The notes below the pieces were generated by a model. The model was given only the letters and a program-made list of their open reading frames with translations. It ran no database searches and was not told the DNA's origin. 64,000 nucleotides of DNA. Origin: Mycolicibacterium austroafricanum (GTDB taxonomy: Bacteria > Actinomycetota > Actinomycetes > Mycobacteriales > Mycobacteriaceae). The stretch spans positions 1 through 64,000 of the forward strand of contig NZ_CACSIP010000026.1 of NCBI RefSeq assembly GCF_902705885.1. The letters are read 5' to 3'. A program made the translations under genes and the position numbers. Positions 43,067-50,935 of this stretch are shown piece by piece. Positions within the stretch are counted from its first letter, which is position 1. Every line of letters starts with the position of its first letter.

Positions 43067-43744
43067 ATGAACCACTCCGACACCGCGCTCCCCGCCGACG
43101 CCGCCGCCCTGTTCGACCTTGCCGACAGGGTCACCGGATTCATGCCCGCCGACGAGGGCCGGGCGCTCTACGACACCGCCGTGGATTACCTCGGGGACGG
43201 CATCGGGGTCGAGATCGGTACCTACTGCGGCAAGTCCACGGTGCTGCTCGGCGCGGCCGCCAGACAGACCGGCGGCCTTGTCTACACCGTCGACCACCAT
43301 CACGGATCGGAGGAACACCAGCCCGGCTGGGAGTACCACGACACGACCATGGTCGACCCGGTCACCGGGTTGTTCGACACCCTCCCGACGCTGCGCCACG
43401 CCCTGGACGCCGCCGACCTCTACGAGCACATCGTCGCGATCGTCGGGCGCTCGCCGGTGGTCGCCCGGGGCTGGCAGACTCCGTTACGGCTGTTGTTCAT
43501 CGACGGTGGGCACACCGAGGAGGCGGCGCGCCGGGATTTCGACGGCTGGGCCCGATGGGTCGACACCGGTGGCGCGCTGGTGATCCACGACGTCTTCCCC
43601 GATCCGGCACAGGGTGGTCAGGCACCGTTCCACATCTACCGCCGTGCCCTGGACACCGGGGAGTTCCGCGAAGTCCGGGAGATCGGTTCGATGCGGGTGC
43701 TCGAGCGGGTGTCCGGGTCGGCTGGCGCCCTCGGAGAGGGCTAG
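43067..43744 (+). CDS. Class I SAM-dependent methyltransferase (Methyltransf_24 type)
   Basis: A 225-residue methyltransferase with the SAM loop GVEIGTYCGKSTVLLG (the GxxxG motif I variant of O-methyltransferase-like enzymes), the acidic motif VYTVDHHHGSEEH and the metal/SAM strand LLFIDGGHTEEAARRDF. Related enzymes act on sugars or small molecules. It is divergent from the TetR gene and next to a cluster with a second methyltransferase, a glycosyltransferase and an alpha-toroid protein, so its substrate is probably a glycan. Confidence 0.82.
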   Translation: MNHSDTALPADAAALFDLADRVTGFMPADEGRALYDTAVDYLGDGIGVEIGTYCGKSTVLLGAAARQTGGLVYTVDHHHGSEEHQPGWEYHDTTMVDPVTGLFDTLPTLRHALDAADLYEHIVAIVGRSPVVARGWQTPLRLLFIDGGHTEEAARRDFDGWARWVDTGGALVIHDVFPDPAQGGQAPFHIYRRALDTGEFREVREIGSMRVLERVSGSAGALGEG

Positions 43745-43767
43745 AACTCGCCGGCACTCGGCGCGGG

Positions 43768-44832
43768 TTAGCGCTCGCTGGTCGCGCACTCGCAGTCGTA
43801 TTCGCCCTCCAGGCCCCTCGGAAGATCAGTGGCGCGGAAGATGCCGCTGCCGGGCGTGGTCGACGACAGGGCGTCGGCGGCGAGGATGACCGCTGCACCG
43901 GTCCAGGTGGTGCGCTCCACCGGCCAGCGCTTGCCGTCGGCGTAGACCAACCCGGTCCAGTAGGACCCGTCACCCTCACGCAGGTGATGCATGGCCGCGA
44001 ACTGTTCGTGCGCCCGCTCCCGTTCGCCGATGGCCTCCAACGCCAGCACCAGCTCACAGGTCTCGGCGCCGGTGACCCACGGGCGGTCGTCGACACAGCG
44101 GATCCCGAGACCCGGCACGACGAAGTCGTCCCAACGCTCGTCGATGCGCGCGAGTGCCCGCGACCCGCGCAACGCGCCGCCGAGCACCGGGTAGTACCAC
44201 TCCATCGACCAGCGGTCCTTGGCGACGAACCCGCCGGGATGCTCGACGATCGCGTGACCGAGGCGGCCGACCGCGACCTCCCACTCCGGCTGCGGGGCGT
44301 CGAGGTAATCGGCCAGCGCCAACGCGCACCGGATGCTGTGGTGAATGCTGGCGCAACCGGTCAGCAGCGCCTCGGCGGTGGCGCCGGAAGGGCCTCGGCC
44401 CCAGGCGATCTCACCGGTGCTGAACTGGAGTTCGAGGACGAAGTCGATGGCCTTGGCCACCACCGGCCACATCGCCTCGGCGAACCGCCGGTCGTCGGTG
44501 ACCAGCACATGGTGCCAGACCCCGGTCGCGATGTATGCACAGAAGTTGCTGTCACTGTTGGGATCCTCGACGACACCGGCACGCAGTTGGATCGGCCAGC
44601 TACCGTCGGGCCGCTGCGTCCGGCGTGACCATTCGAATGCCGCGCGCGCCGGTTCGAGCAGACCCGCCACCGTCAGCGCCATCGCGTTCTCGACGTGGTC
44701 CCACGGGTCGGTGTGGCCGCCGACCGACCACGGGATGGCCCCACTCGGCTCCTGTGTCGCGGCTATCGACTCGGCGGTCTGCCGGCACTGGCCAGGCGTG
44801 AATACGCCTGGCAAACCTGGGATCTCAGACAT
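43768..44832 (-). CDS. Alpha/alpha-toroid protein (annotated prenyltransferase-like)
   Basis: A 354-residue protein built of helical repeats of the alpha/alpha-toroid kind found in terpene cyclases, prenyltransferases and some glycoside hydrolases. Repeats include TQEPSGAIPWSVGGHTDPWDH, ATGVWHHVL, GEIAWGRGPSG and WVTGAETCELVLALEAIGE. The DxDD or QW motifs of true cyclases are not seen. Its Trp/Asp/Glu-rich face would suit a sugar as well as a prenyl chain. It overlaps the methyltransferase gene by 8 bp and is last in the three-gene operon. A Cys pair (YDCECA) lies at the C-terminus. The reaction is unknown. Confidence 0.7.
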   Translation of the reverse strand: MSEIPGLPGVFTPGQCRQTAESIAATQEPSGAIPWSVGGHTDPWDHVENAMALTVAGLLEPARAAFEWSRRTQRPDGSWPIQLRAGVVEDPNSDSNFCAYIATGVWHHVLVTDDRRFAEAMWPVVAKAIDFVLELQFSTGEIAWGRGPSGATAEALLTGCASIHHSIRCALALADYLDAPQPEWEVAVGRLGHAIVEHPGGFVAKDRWSMEWYYPVLGGALRGSRALARIDERWDDFVVPGLGIRCVDDRPWVTGAETCELVLALEAIGERERAHEQFAAMHHLREGDGSYWTGLVYADGKRWPVERTTWTGAAVILAADALSSTTPGSGIFRATDLPRGLEGEYDCECATSER

Positions 44833-45550
44833 CGACTGCGTCGGGCTTACGGAAGTAGAGCGCGACGCTCTTTCCGATCAGCGGGTTCAGCGCCGACTCG
44901 GCGGCGCGGGTCAGCCAGGGGCGGCTCATCATGTCCCACACCAGTAGCTTGTGGTAAGCGCCGACCACCGGGTTGCCGGTCTTCTCGGTGCCCACAGCAC
45001 ATTTGAGCCACCAGTACGGCGCATGCAGGGCGTGGGCATGATGAGTATGGGTCAACCGCAGACCGTGCGCGAGGACCTTGTCGCGCAACTCGTCGGCGCG
45101 GTAGATGCGGATGTGCCCGCCCTCGTTGGCGTGGTAGGAGTCCGACAGCGCCCAGCAGATTCGTTCCGGCAGGTAGCGCGGCACCGTGATCGCCAGGGCG
45201 CCACCGGGCTTGAGGACGCGCACGAGTTGCGCGATCGCCTGATCATCGTTGGGGACGTGCTCGAGGATCTCCGAGGCGATGACACAATCGAAGGTGCCGT
45301 CGTCGTAGGGAAGTTCGAGCGCGTCGCCCTTGACCGCCTCACCTTTGGCCGAAGCCGGCGCCTCACCCTGTTCCTGCATCGCCTGCAGGATCTCGTCGAC
45401 GTCGTTGAGATCGGAGGCGCTCTGGTCGAAGCCGATCACGTCGGCGCCGCGGCGGAACGCCTCGAAGGTGTGGCGACCCGCGCCGCAACCGACGTCGATC
45501 ACCTTGGTCCCGGCGCCGACCCCAAGACGATCGAAGTCCACGGTCAGCAC
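44825..45550 (-). CDS. Class I SAM-dependent methyltransferase
   Basis: A 241-residue methyltransferase. Motif I is KVIDVGCGAGRHTFEAF, the acidic motif II is DVIGFDQSASDLND, and FDCVIASEILEHVPNDD with LKPGGALAITVP follow in standard order. GTG 45550 overlaps the glycosyltransferase stop by 7 bp. The middle gene of a tightly coupled operon, it probably methylates the product of the glycosyltransferase. The C-terminal aromatic/His-rich segment (HTHHAHALHAPYWWLK) may contact the acceptor. Confidence 0.85.
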   Translation of the reverse strand: MLTVDFDRLGVGAGTKVIDVGCGAGRHTFEAFRRGADVIGFDQSASDLNDVDEILQAMQEQGEAPASAKGEAVKGDALELPYDDGTFDCVIASEILEHVPNDDQAIAQLVRVLKPGGALAITVPRYLPERICWALSDSYHANEGGHIRIYRADELRDKVLAHGLRLTHTHHAHALHAPYWWLKCAVGTEKTGNPVVGAYHKLLVWDMMSRPWLTRAAESALNPLIGKSVALYFRKPDAVDV

Positions 45551-46779
45551 GTCGCAACCCTTTCGCATGCCCGCTGGTAGACCGCGACGGTCTGCGCGGC
45601 AACCGATTCCCAGCTGAACACCTCGAGCGCGCGGCGTCGACCGTTGTCACCGAGCCTGCGCAGCTCCAGCGGCGAGTCCAGCAGTTCGCCGAGCACGTTC
45701 GTCAGCTCGTCGACGTCGGCGGGCCTCACCAGCCGGGCGCATTCGCCGTCGGATCCGACCACCTCGGGCAGGGCGCCGGCCCGGCTGGCGACGATCGGGG
45801 TGCCGCTGGCCATCGCCTCCACGGCCGGAAGCGAGAAACCCTCGTAAAGCGAAGGGATGCAAGCGACTTCGGCGGAGGCCAACAGGCTCGCCAGCTCGGA
45901 ATCGCTGAGCCCGCTCGAGCTGTGCACGATGTCGGAGATACCCAGTTCGGCGATCAGCTTCTCGGTGGGGCCGTTCGGCTCCAGTTTCGCCACGAGCTGG
46001 AGTTCGAGATCCCGCTCGATGCGCAACCGGGCGACGGCATGCAGCAGGTGGCTGACACCCTTGAGCGGCACGTCGGCACTGGCGATGGCGATGATGCGGT
46101 TGCGGACCCGCTGCTGTGCGGGCTTGAACAGCTCGGTGTCCACGCCGAGCGGCACGACGTGGAGTTGGTCGGCGTCCACGGCGAAGTCCTCGGCGATGTC
46201 GGCGGCCGACGTCGTCGAGACGGTGAGCAGTTCGGGGATCTGACGTGCCACGATCTTCTGCATCTCGGCGAAGCCGTACCACCGGCGAACCAGCGGTTTG
46301 CGCCACCACTTCGCCGCGGCCACGTCGAGCACCCGGTCCCGGGTGATCGGGTGGTGGACCGTGGCGACCACGGGAAGGCCCGATGCCGCGATCGTCAGCA
46401 AGCCGGTGCCCAGGCACTGGTTGTCGTGGACGACGTCGAACTCGTCGCGGCGCTCGGCCAGCAGCCTCGCGGCGCGCATGCTGAAGGTCTTGGGTTCCGG
46501 GAATCCGGCGGTCCAGGTGGTGAGCAACTCCTGCAGGTCGATCCGGGTCTTGATCTCGTTGGGCATCGGGATCCGGAACGGGTCCGGCTCCCGGTAGAGG
46601 TCGAGGCTGGGCACCTTGGTCAGACGCACCCGCGGGTCGAGCACCTCGGGGTAGGGCTGGCCGGAGAAGACTTCGACATCGTGGCCGAGCTCGACCAGCC
46701 CGCGGCTCAGGTGCCGGACATAAACACCCTGACCGCCGCAGTGGGTCTTGCTCCGGTAGGACAGTAAGGCAATGCGCAT
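45544..46779 (-). CDS. Family 4 (GT-B) glycosyltransferase
   Basis: A 411-residue GT-B glycosyltransferase. The N-terminal MRIALLSYRSKTHCGGQGVYV loop binds acceptor. The C-terminal half has the nucleotide-sugar site with LGVDTELFKP, SADVPLKGVSHLLHAVA and the EX7E motif region (PSLYEGFSLPAVEAMASGTP). It retains configuration, transferring from an activated sugar. ATG 46779 is first in an operon with a methyltransferase and an alpha-toroid protein. A palindrome identical in core to the one at the distant tetR gene lies 105 bp upstream. The product may be a methylated glycan of the envelope or cytosol. Confidence 0.88.
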   Translation of the reverse strand: MRIALLSYRSKTHCGGQGVYVRHLSRGLVELGHDVEVFSGQPYPEVLDPRVRLTKVPSLDLYREPDPFRIPMPNEIKTRIDLQELLTTWTAGFPEPKTFSMRAARLLAERRDEFDVVHDNQCLGTGLLTIAASGLPVVATVHHPITRDRVLDVAAAKWWRKPLVRRWYGFAEMQKIVARQIPELLTVSTTSAADIAEDFAVDADQLHVVPLGVDTELFKPAQQRVRNRIIAIASADVPLKGVSHLLHAVARLRIERDLELQLVAKLEPNGPTEKLIAELGISDIVHSSSGLSDSELASLLASAEVACIPSLYEGFSLPAVEAMASGTPIVASRAGALPEVVGSDGECARLVRPADVDELTNVLGELLDSPLELRRLGDNGRRRALEVFSWESVAAQTVAVYQRACERVATC

Positions 46780-46883
46780 GCTCAGCTCACACGCCCTGCA
46801 CGGTGCGCACGCACACCGATGGTCCAGGTGATATCGCCGCTCTGAGCTGGCCGAATCGTATGCAGCAAGTAACCCGAACCCTC

Positions 46884-46899
46884 CTGGACATGTGTCCAG
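46884..46899. promoter_or_regulatory. TetR operator copy 2 (CTGGACATGTGTCCAG)
   Basis: A 16-bp palindrome with 7-bp arms around TG, ending 105 bp before the glycosyltransferase start. Its 12-bp core is the same as at the tetR gene (42977-42988). The surrounding 218-bp gap has no gene and holds CTATAGTTTGATG just beyond, the most AT-rich part. It probably places this operon under the same TetR protein. Confidence 0.65.
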
Positions 46900-46997
46900 A
46901 CTATAGTTTGATGTGCTAGCTGACGCAACGCGACTGCTAGCTCTGACTACCACAGACGCCGCCGGGCGTCCTCTTCAGCCTCTCCGCCGACCCCCGG

Positions 46998-47453
46998 CTA
47001 CCGCGGCGGGAACCCGCCCGTCGCGACCGGCCCCCACCGCTGCGGGGTGACCCTGATCAGGCACTTGTGTTGATCGATCATGGCCTGGCGGTACTCCTGC
47101 CAGTCCGGGTGCTCCCCCGCCACCGAGCGGAAGTACTCGACGAGGCCTTCGACGGCGTCCGGCGTATCGAGCACCTCAGCGCGACCGTCGACCTGCACGC
47201 AAGGCCCGTCAAAATCGTCGGACAACACCACCACGCTCGCGCGGGGACGGCGCCGGATGTTGGCCGACTTCGCTCGCTGCGGATAGGACGCGACGACGAT
47301 GCGCCCCTGGGCGTCCACCCCGCCGGTCACCGGCGAACTCTGCAGCGATTCCCCGGCCCGGAACGTCGTCAGCACCATCCGGTGCCTGGGCCTGATGAAC
47401 TCCAGCAGTTCGGGCAGTGTGACCACGTCGGCGGTGGCGAACTTCCTGGCCAT
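46998..47453 (-). CDS. PPOX-class F420-dependent oxidoreductase
   Basis: A 151-residue split-barrel protein of the pyridoxamine-oxidase-like family. The segments RPRHRMVLTTFRAGESLQSS, VASYPQRAKSANIRRRPRAS and QVDGRAEVLDTPDAVEGLVEY are typical of mycobacterial F420-binding members such as Rv1155-like proteins. ATG 47453 is chosen; upstream in-frame starts overlap the DUF222 fragment. It ends with RVTPQRWGPVATGG. It may reduce an electrophile or bind F420; substrate is unknown. Confidence 0.82.
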   Translation of the reverse strand: MARKFATADVVTLPELLEFIRPRHRMVLTTFRAGESLQSSPVTGGVDAQGRIVVASYPQRAKSANIRRRPRASVVVLSDDFDGPCVQVDGRAEVLDTPDAVEGLVEYFRSVAGEHPDWQEYRQAMIDQHKCLIRVTPQRWGPVATGGFPPR

Positions 47454-47502
47454 GGTGCCAACTGTATTCGACGTGTCGGAGCGCGTCGCTATCGTGTCGA
47501 AC

Positions 47503-47808
47503 ATGAGTTCGAAAGATGAAATACTGACCGCGCTCGACGCCGCGGATGTCGCCTGGCAGGCGCTCACCGCGCTGCCGATCCACACCCTTCGCCCCGCCGA
47601 TCAGCGCGCCGTGCTGATCCGGCTCGAGGCAATGGACAAGAAGTTGGCCGCCCTGCAGCACCGGCTGCTCGGGAGCATGGTGGCCGGCCCCACGCCGGTC
47701 GAGTTCGCCGGCGCTCCATGGGCCGAGGTGCTGGCCCGCCGGCTACGGATCTCCGTCGGGGAGGCGCAACGACGCATCGCCGACGCAGCTGAGCCACGGT
47801 CCGCCTGA
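47503..47808 (+). pseudogene. N-terminal fragment of a 13E12/DUF222 family protein
   Basis: A 101-residue frame matching only the N-terminal helices of REP13E12-type DUF222/HNH proteins, which are usually 400-500 residues. LPIHTLRPADQRAVLIRLEAM, AALQHRLLGSMV and LARRLRISVGEAQRRIADA are characteristic. It then ends abruptly at TGA 47806. The next 218 bp, up to the following gene, show no continuing DUF222 or HNH sequence that I recognise in any frame. It is best read as a remnant of this mobile, multicopy mycobacterial family. Confidence 0.7.
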
Positions 47809-48026
47809 CACCGGAGCAGCCGAACGCGGTGAACCGCCTTTACGATCTGACCCATCACCGTCATCGGGGGTGGGATGGCCGGGTTCGACAGTCCCGGGGG
47901 GTCGCCGAATGGCGGCGCTATGGCAAGGTGCCGTTCGCAGCCGGTCTGGGCTATTCCATGGGCCGTGTCGATGCCCGATGCGACCGACACATCGAGCAGC
48001 GTGGATGGTTCTACGCTGGGCTGACC

Positions 48027-48665
48027 ATGTACATCCCGCCGAAGTTCGCGGTGCCGGAGGCCGACGCCCGCGCGGCGCTGGCCCGGGCAGGCTTCGCCCA
48101 TCTCGTCACCCATACGGGCGACGGCATGCTGGTCACCCCGTTGCCGCTGCTCTACGACCCCGGCCGGCACTCGCTGATCGGGCATGTCGCACGCGCCAAC
48201 CCGCACTGGCAGGCAGCGGAGGCCGACTCGGTCGCCCTCTTCTCTGGTCCGCAGGCCTATGTCTCGCCCAGCTACTACGCCACCAAGCAGGAGACCGGCA
48301 AGGTGGTGCCGACGTGGAACTACGAACTCCTTGCCGTCCACGGGCAGCTGATCGCACATGAGGACCCGACGTGGCTGCGCGACCTGGTGACACAGCTGAC
48401 CAACCGCCACGAACAGGGCCGCGCCGAACCCTGGCAGGTCACCGATGCCCCCGAGACCTATCTCCGCGGTCAACTCCAGCGCATCGTCGGCGTCGAGCTG
48501 ACGATCACGTCGGTGGAGGCCAAACGCAAAATGTCGCAGAACCAACCCGAACGCAACCGCGCAGGCGTCGTCGCCGGCCTGAAAGCGTCCGCCAGATCGG
48601 CCGATCACGCAGTGGCAGAACGCGTCTCGGACCTGGGCAGCACGACAGCGAAAGGCCTCGGGTAG
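48027..48665 (+). CDS. FMN-binding negative transcriptional regulator (PaiB family)
   Basis: A 212-residue PaiB-type protein. The family start MYIPPKFAVPEADARAALA and the flavin-fold motifs LYDPGRHSLIGHVARANPHW, GPQAYVSPSYYATKQETGKVVPTWNYE are well kept. The C-terminal helix has RKMSQNQPERNRAGVVAGL, seen in relatives. PaiB proteins bind flavin or heme-like ligands and were named for repression of Bacillus sporulation genes; no DNA-binding domain is obvious. Its 3' end overlaps the opposing gene by 61 bp. Confidence 0.85.
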   Translation: MYIPPKFAVPEADARAALARAGFAHLVTHTGDGMLVTPLPLLYDPGRHSLIGHVARANPHWQAAEADSVALFSGPQAYVSPSYYATKQETGKVVPTWNYELLAVHGQLIAHEDPTWLRDLVTQLTNRHEQGRAEPWQVTDAPETYLRGQLQRIVGVELTITSVEAKRKMSQNQPERNRAGVVAGLKASARSADHAVAERVSDLGSTTAKGLG

Positions 48666-49150
48666 CCCAGACCTTCGAGCTGCGCCCGCCGCACCGCGTC
48701 CAGACCGACCGTCCGCACCTCACCCGAGGACGGTTCGTAGCAGCGCAGCGTCCCGGCGGTGGCGCCGACGACCAGCACCCAGTGCCGCGGGAGCCACCGC
48801 CCGACCAGCATCGGCACCGGCAACTCGGAGCGGACCGCGTCGAGGACGTCGTCGAGCCGGTCGCGCCTACCCCACCACATCCGCCACCGGTAACGCAGTG
48901 CTCGACCGCGGGAGCGGCACGTCAGCGCCCGAGCCATCGCCATCGGCGTGGTCCCCAGCGCGCGCGGCCACACCCGGTTGACCAGCGCGTGCACCCGCAG
49001 CTGTTCCTGCGCGAACCACGCCCGGTCGAACCCGGAGCCCGACAGGTGTGAGCGGTACGCCGGGTCCAGCAACGCCCCGGCGACGACGGCCACGGTAGGC
49101 CCGCACGTCCGGCCGTCGCGCTGCCGCAACCGCAGCGCGGCGATCCTCAC
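48605..49150 (-). CDS. Possible C39-like cysteine peptidase domain protein
   Basis: A 181-residue protein of unknown function. Near its start QRDGRTCGPTVAVVAGAL resembles the Cys box of C39-like peptidases (Gln, then Cys-Gly-Pro). Later RHWVLVVGATAGTLRCYEPSSG resembles the His-Trp-Val-Leu box with the acid/Pro turn downstream. There is no signal peptide. GTG 49150 overlaps the stop of the FadD fragment as GTGA. The conserved Cys and His suggest a papain-like fold; substrate is unknown. Confidence 0.6.
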   Translation of the reverse strand: MRIAALRLRQRDGRTCGPTVAVVAGALLDPAYRSHLSGSGFDRAWFAQEQLRVHALVNRVWPRALGTTPMAMARALTCRSRGRALRYRWRMWWGRRDRLDDVLDAVRSELPVPMLVGRWLPRHWVLVVGATAGTLRCYEPSSGEVRTVGLDAVRRAQLEGLGYPRPFAVVLPRSETRSATA

Positions 49151-49317
49151 CCCGCACCGCCGGCCTCGTGGGGCTCCGCGTAGGTCCACCGGCGGCCGGT
49201 GGCGCACCCGATCAGCGCCTCGCGGTCCTCGAATCGCTCGGCCGTTCTGGCCAGGTTGTCGCTGATCGTGGCGTCCAGCAGGGGCGGCTCTGCGATTCCG
49301 GACGAGTGCGACAACAT
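49147..49317 (-). pseudogene. N-terminal fragment of a FadD (acyl-CoA synthetase) gene
   Basis: A 56-residue frame from ATG 49317. Residues 1-45 read as the start of a FadD35/FadD3-like synthetase (PPLLDATISDNLARTAERFE, then DREALI and GRRWTYAE), but it ends ten residues later at TGA. A full enzyme needs about 540 residues with the AMP-binding motifs, none of which follow. It is divergent from the acyl-CoA dehydrogenase gene, where an intact fadD would fit. A deletion seems to have joined its start to the next gene, whose GTG overlaps this stop. Confidence 0.68.
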
Positions 49318-49458
49318 CGGCCGGCTTCCCTCCACCGTGGATTTCTCGCTCGGGCTGGGTACTGCACCCAGCGTAGGCCGGATGAAAGTGGGGTTGGTCA
49401 GAATGCTCGGTTGTTCGCTGCGGTGTTCGCAGCTGGTGCTCGTCCATCTGGGGTGTCC

Positions 49459-50841
49459 ATGACGTTTGATCTCACGCCCACGGCGGCACAGCACGACCTG
49501 GCCCGGCGCGCCCACGAGTTCGCCGAGCAGGTGGTTCGTCCGGTCGCCGCAGACTACGACCAGCGCCAGGAGTTCCCGTGGCCCGTGCTGGAAGAAGCGG
49601 CGAGACAAGGGTTCTACAGCCCGTTGTTCTACCGCGACCTGATCGGGGATCCGACCGGGCTGTCACTGCCGATGTTCATGGAGGAGTTGTTCTGGGGGTG
49701 TGCGGGGATCGGACTGGCCGTCGTGATGCCGGCCCTCGCCCTCTCGGCCATCGGCCAGGCGGCCTCGCCCGATCAGATGCTGCAGTGGGCGCCGGAATGT
49801 TTCGGCACCCCCGGCGACCTGAAGCTGGCGGCGCTGGCGATCTCCGAACCCGAGGGCGGCAGCGACGTCCGCAACCTGCGCACCACAGCGCGCCGCGATG
49901 GCGACGACTGGATCATCGACGGGCACAAGATGTGGATCGGCAACGGCGGCATCGCCGACGTCCACGTGGTCAACGCCGTCGTCGATCAGGAGCTGGGGCA
50001 CCGCGGCCAGGCGTTGTTCATCGTCCCCGGCGGCTCCCCGGGCCTGGACATGGTGCGCAAGCTGGACAAAGTCGGCTGTCGCGCCTCGCACACCGCCGAA
50101 CTGCGGTTCAACAGGGTCCGGGTGCCCGCGGACCATCTGCTCGGTGGCCAGGAGAAGCTCGATCGCAAACTGGCCCGCGCCCGCGAAGCCGTCGAGGGCG
50201 CCAGACATTCCGGCTCGGCCACCATGGGCACCTTCGAGCAAACCCGGCCGATGGTCGCCGCACAAGCCCTCGGCATCGCCAGGGCGGCGCTGGAGTACGC
50301 CACCGAGTACGCCAACCGACGCGAGGCGTTCGGCGCACCGATCATCGACAACCAGGGGATCTCGTTCCCGCTGGCCGACCTCGCGACCACCATCGACGCG
50401 GCGAGGTTGCTGACGTGGCGGGCTTCATGGATGGCCGCCACCGGTGTGCCGTTCGAGCGGGGCGAGGGGTCGATGGCCAAGCTGGCCGCCAGTGAGGTGG
50501 CGGTCCGCACCACCGAGCGGGCCATCCAGACGATGGGCGGATGGGGTTACATCAAGGACCACCCCGTCGAGAAGTGGTACCGGGACGCCAAGCTCTACAC
50601 CATCTTCGAGGGAACCAGCGAGATCCAGCGCATCGTGATCTCCAACGCGCTGGGCGCCGCCGACGGGAAACCGCCGATGCACTTCGACCTCGAGCCGACC
50701 GGCGGACCGTTGAATCGGGCCTTCGGCAGGGGAACCCCGACGCGCACCCGGGTCGCGAACTCCGCACTGACGATGAAGGACCGGATTCCGGGCCCCGTGA
50801 TGAACATGGCGATGAAGGTGCTGCGCCCGCCCCGCAAATAG
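49459..50841 (+). CDS. Acyl-CoA dehydrogenase (FadE family)
   Basis: A 460-residue FAD enzyme that oxidises acyl-CoA at C2-C3. The family blocks are LAALAISEPEGGSDVRNLRTTA, DDWIIDGHKMWIGNGG, RREAFGAPIIDNQGISFPLAD, TIQTMGGWGY-type sequence (AIQTMGGWGYIKDHPVEKWY) and YTIFEGTSEIQRIVISNAL. The catalytic Glu is expected in the last block (IFEGTSEIQ). An extra C-terminal tail of about 55 residues with RIPGPVMNMAMKVLRP is present. It is divergent from the FadD remnant. Chain length is not evident. Confidence 0.9.
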   Translation: MTFDLTPTAAQHDLARRAHEFAEQVVRPVAADYDQRQEFPWPVLEEAARQGFYSPLFYRDLIGDPTGLSLPMFMEELFWGCAGIGLAVVMPALALSAIGQAASPDQMLQWAPECFGTPGDLKLAALAISEPEGGSDVRNLRTTARRDGDDWIIDGHKMWIGNGGIADVHVVNAVVDQELGHRGQALFIVPGGSPGLDMVRKLDKVGCRASHTAELRFNRVRVPADHLLGGQEKLDRKLARAREAVEGARHSGSATMGTFEQTRPMVAAQALGIARAALEYATEYANRREAFGAPIIDNQGISFPLADLATTIDAARLLTWRASWMAATGVPFERGEGSMAKLAASEVAVRTTERAIQTMGGWGYIKDHPVEKWYRDAKLYTIFEGTSEIQRIVISNALGAADGKPPMHFDLEPTGGPLNRAFGRGTPTRTRVANSALTMKDRIPGPVMNMAMKVLRPPRK

Positions 50842-50935
50842 CCAGATACCCGATACCCCTGGTTTCACCCTGGCGATTTCTGGCAACATTACTCGCGAGT
50901 CACATAACAGTCCGAGACTGCGGGTGGGGATGACA

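Noticed and set aside
47809..48026. A continuing DUF222/HNH coding part after the early stop
   Set aside because: All three frames were read; none shows the later DUF222 helices or an HNH motif.
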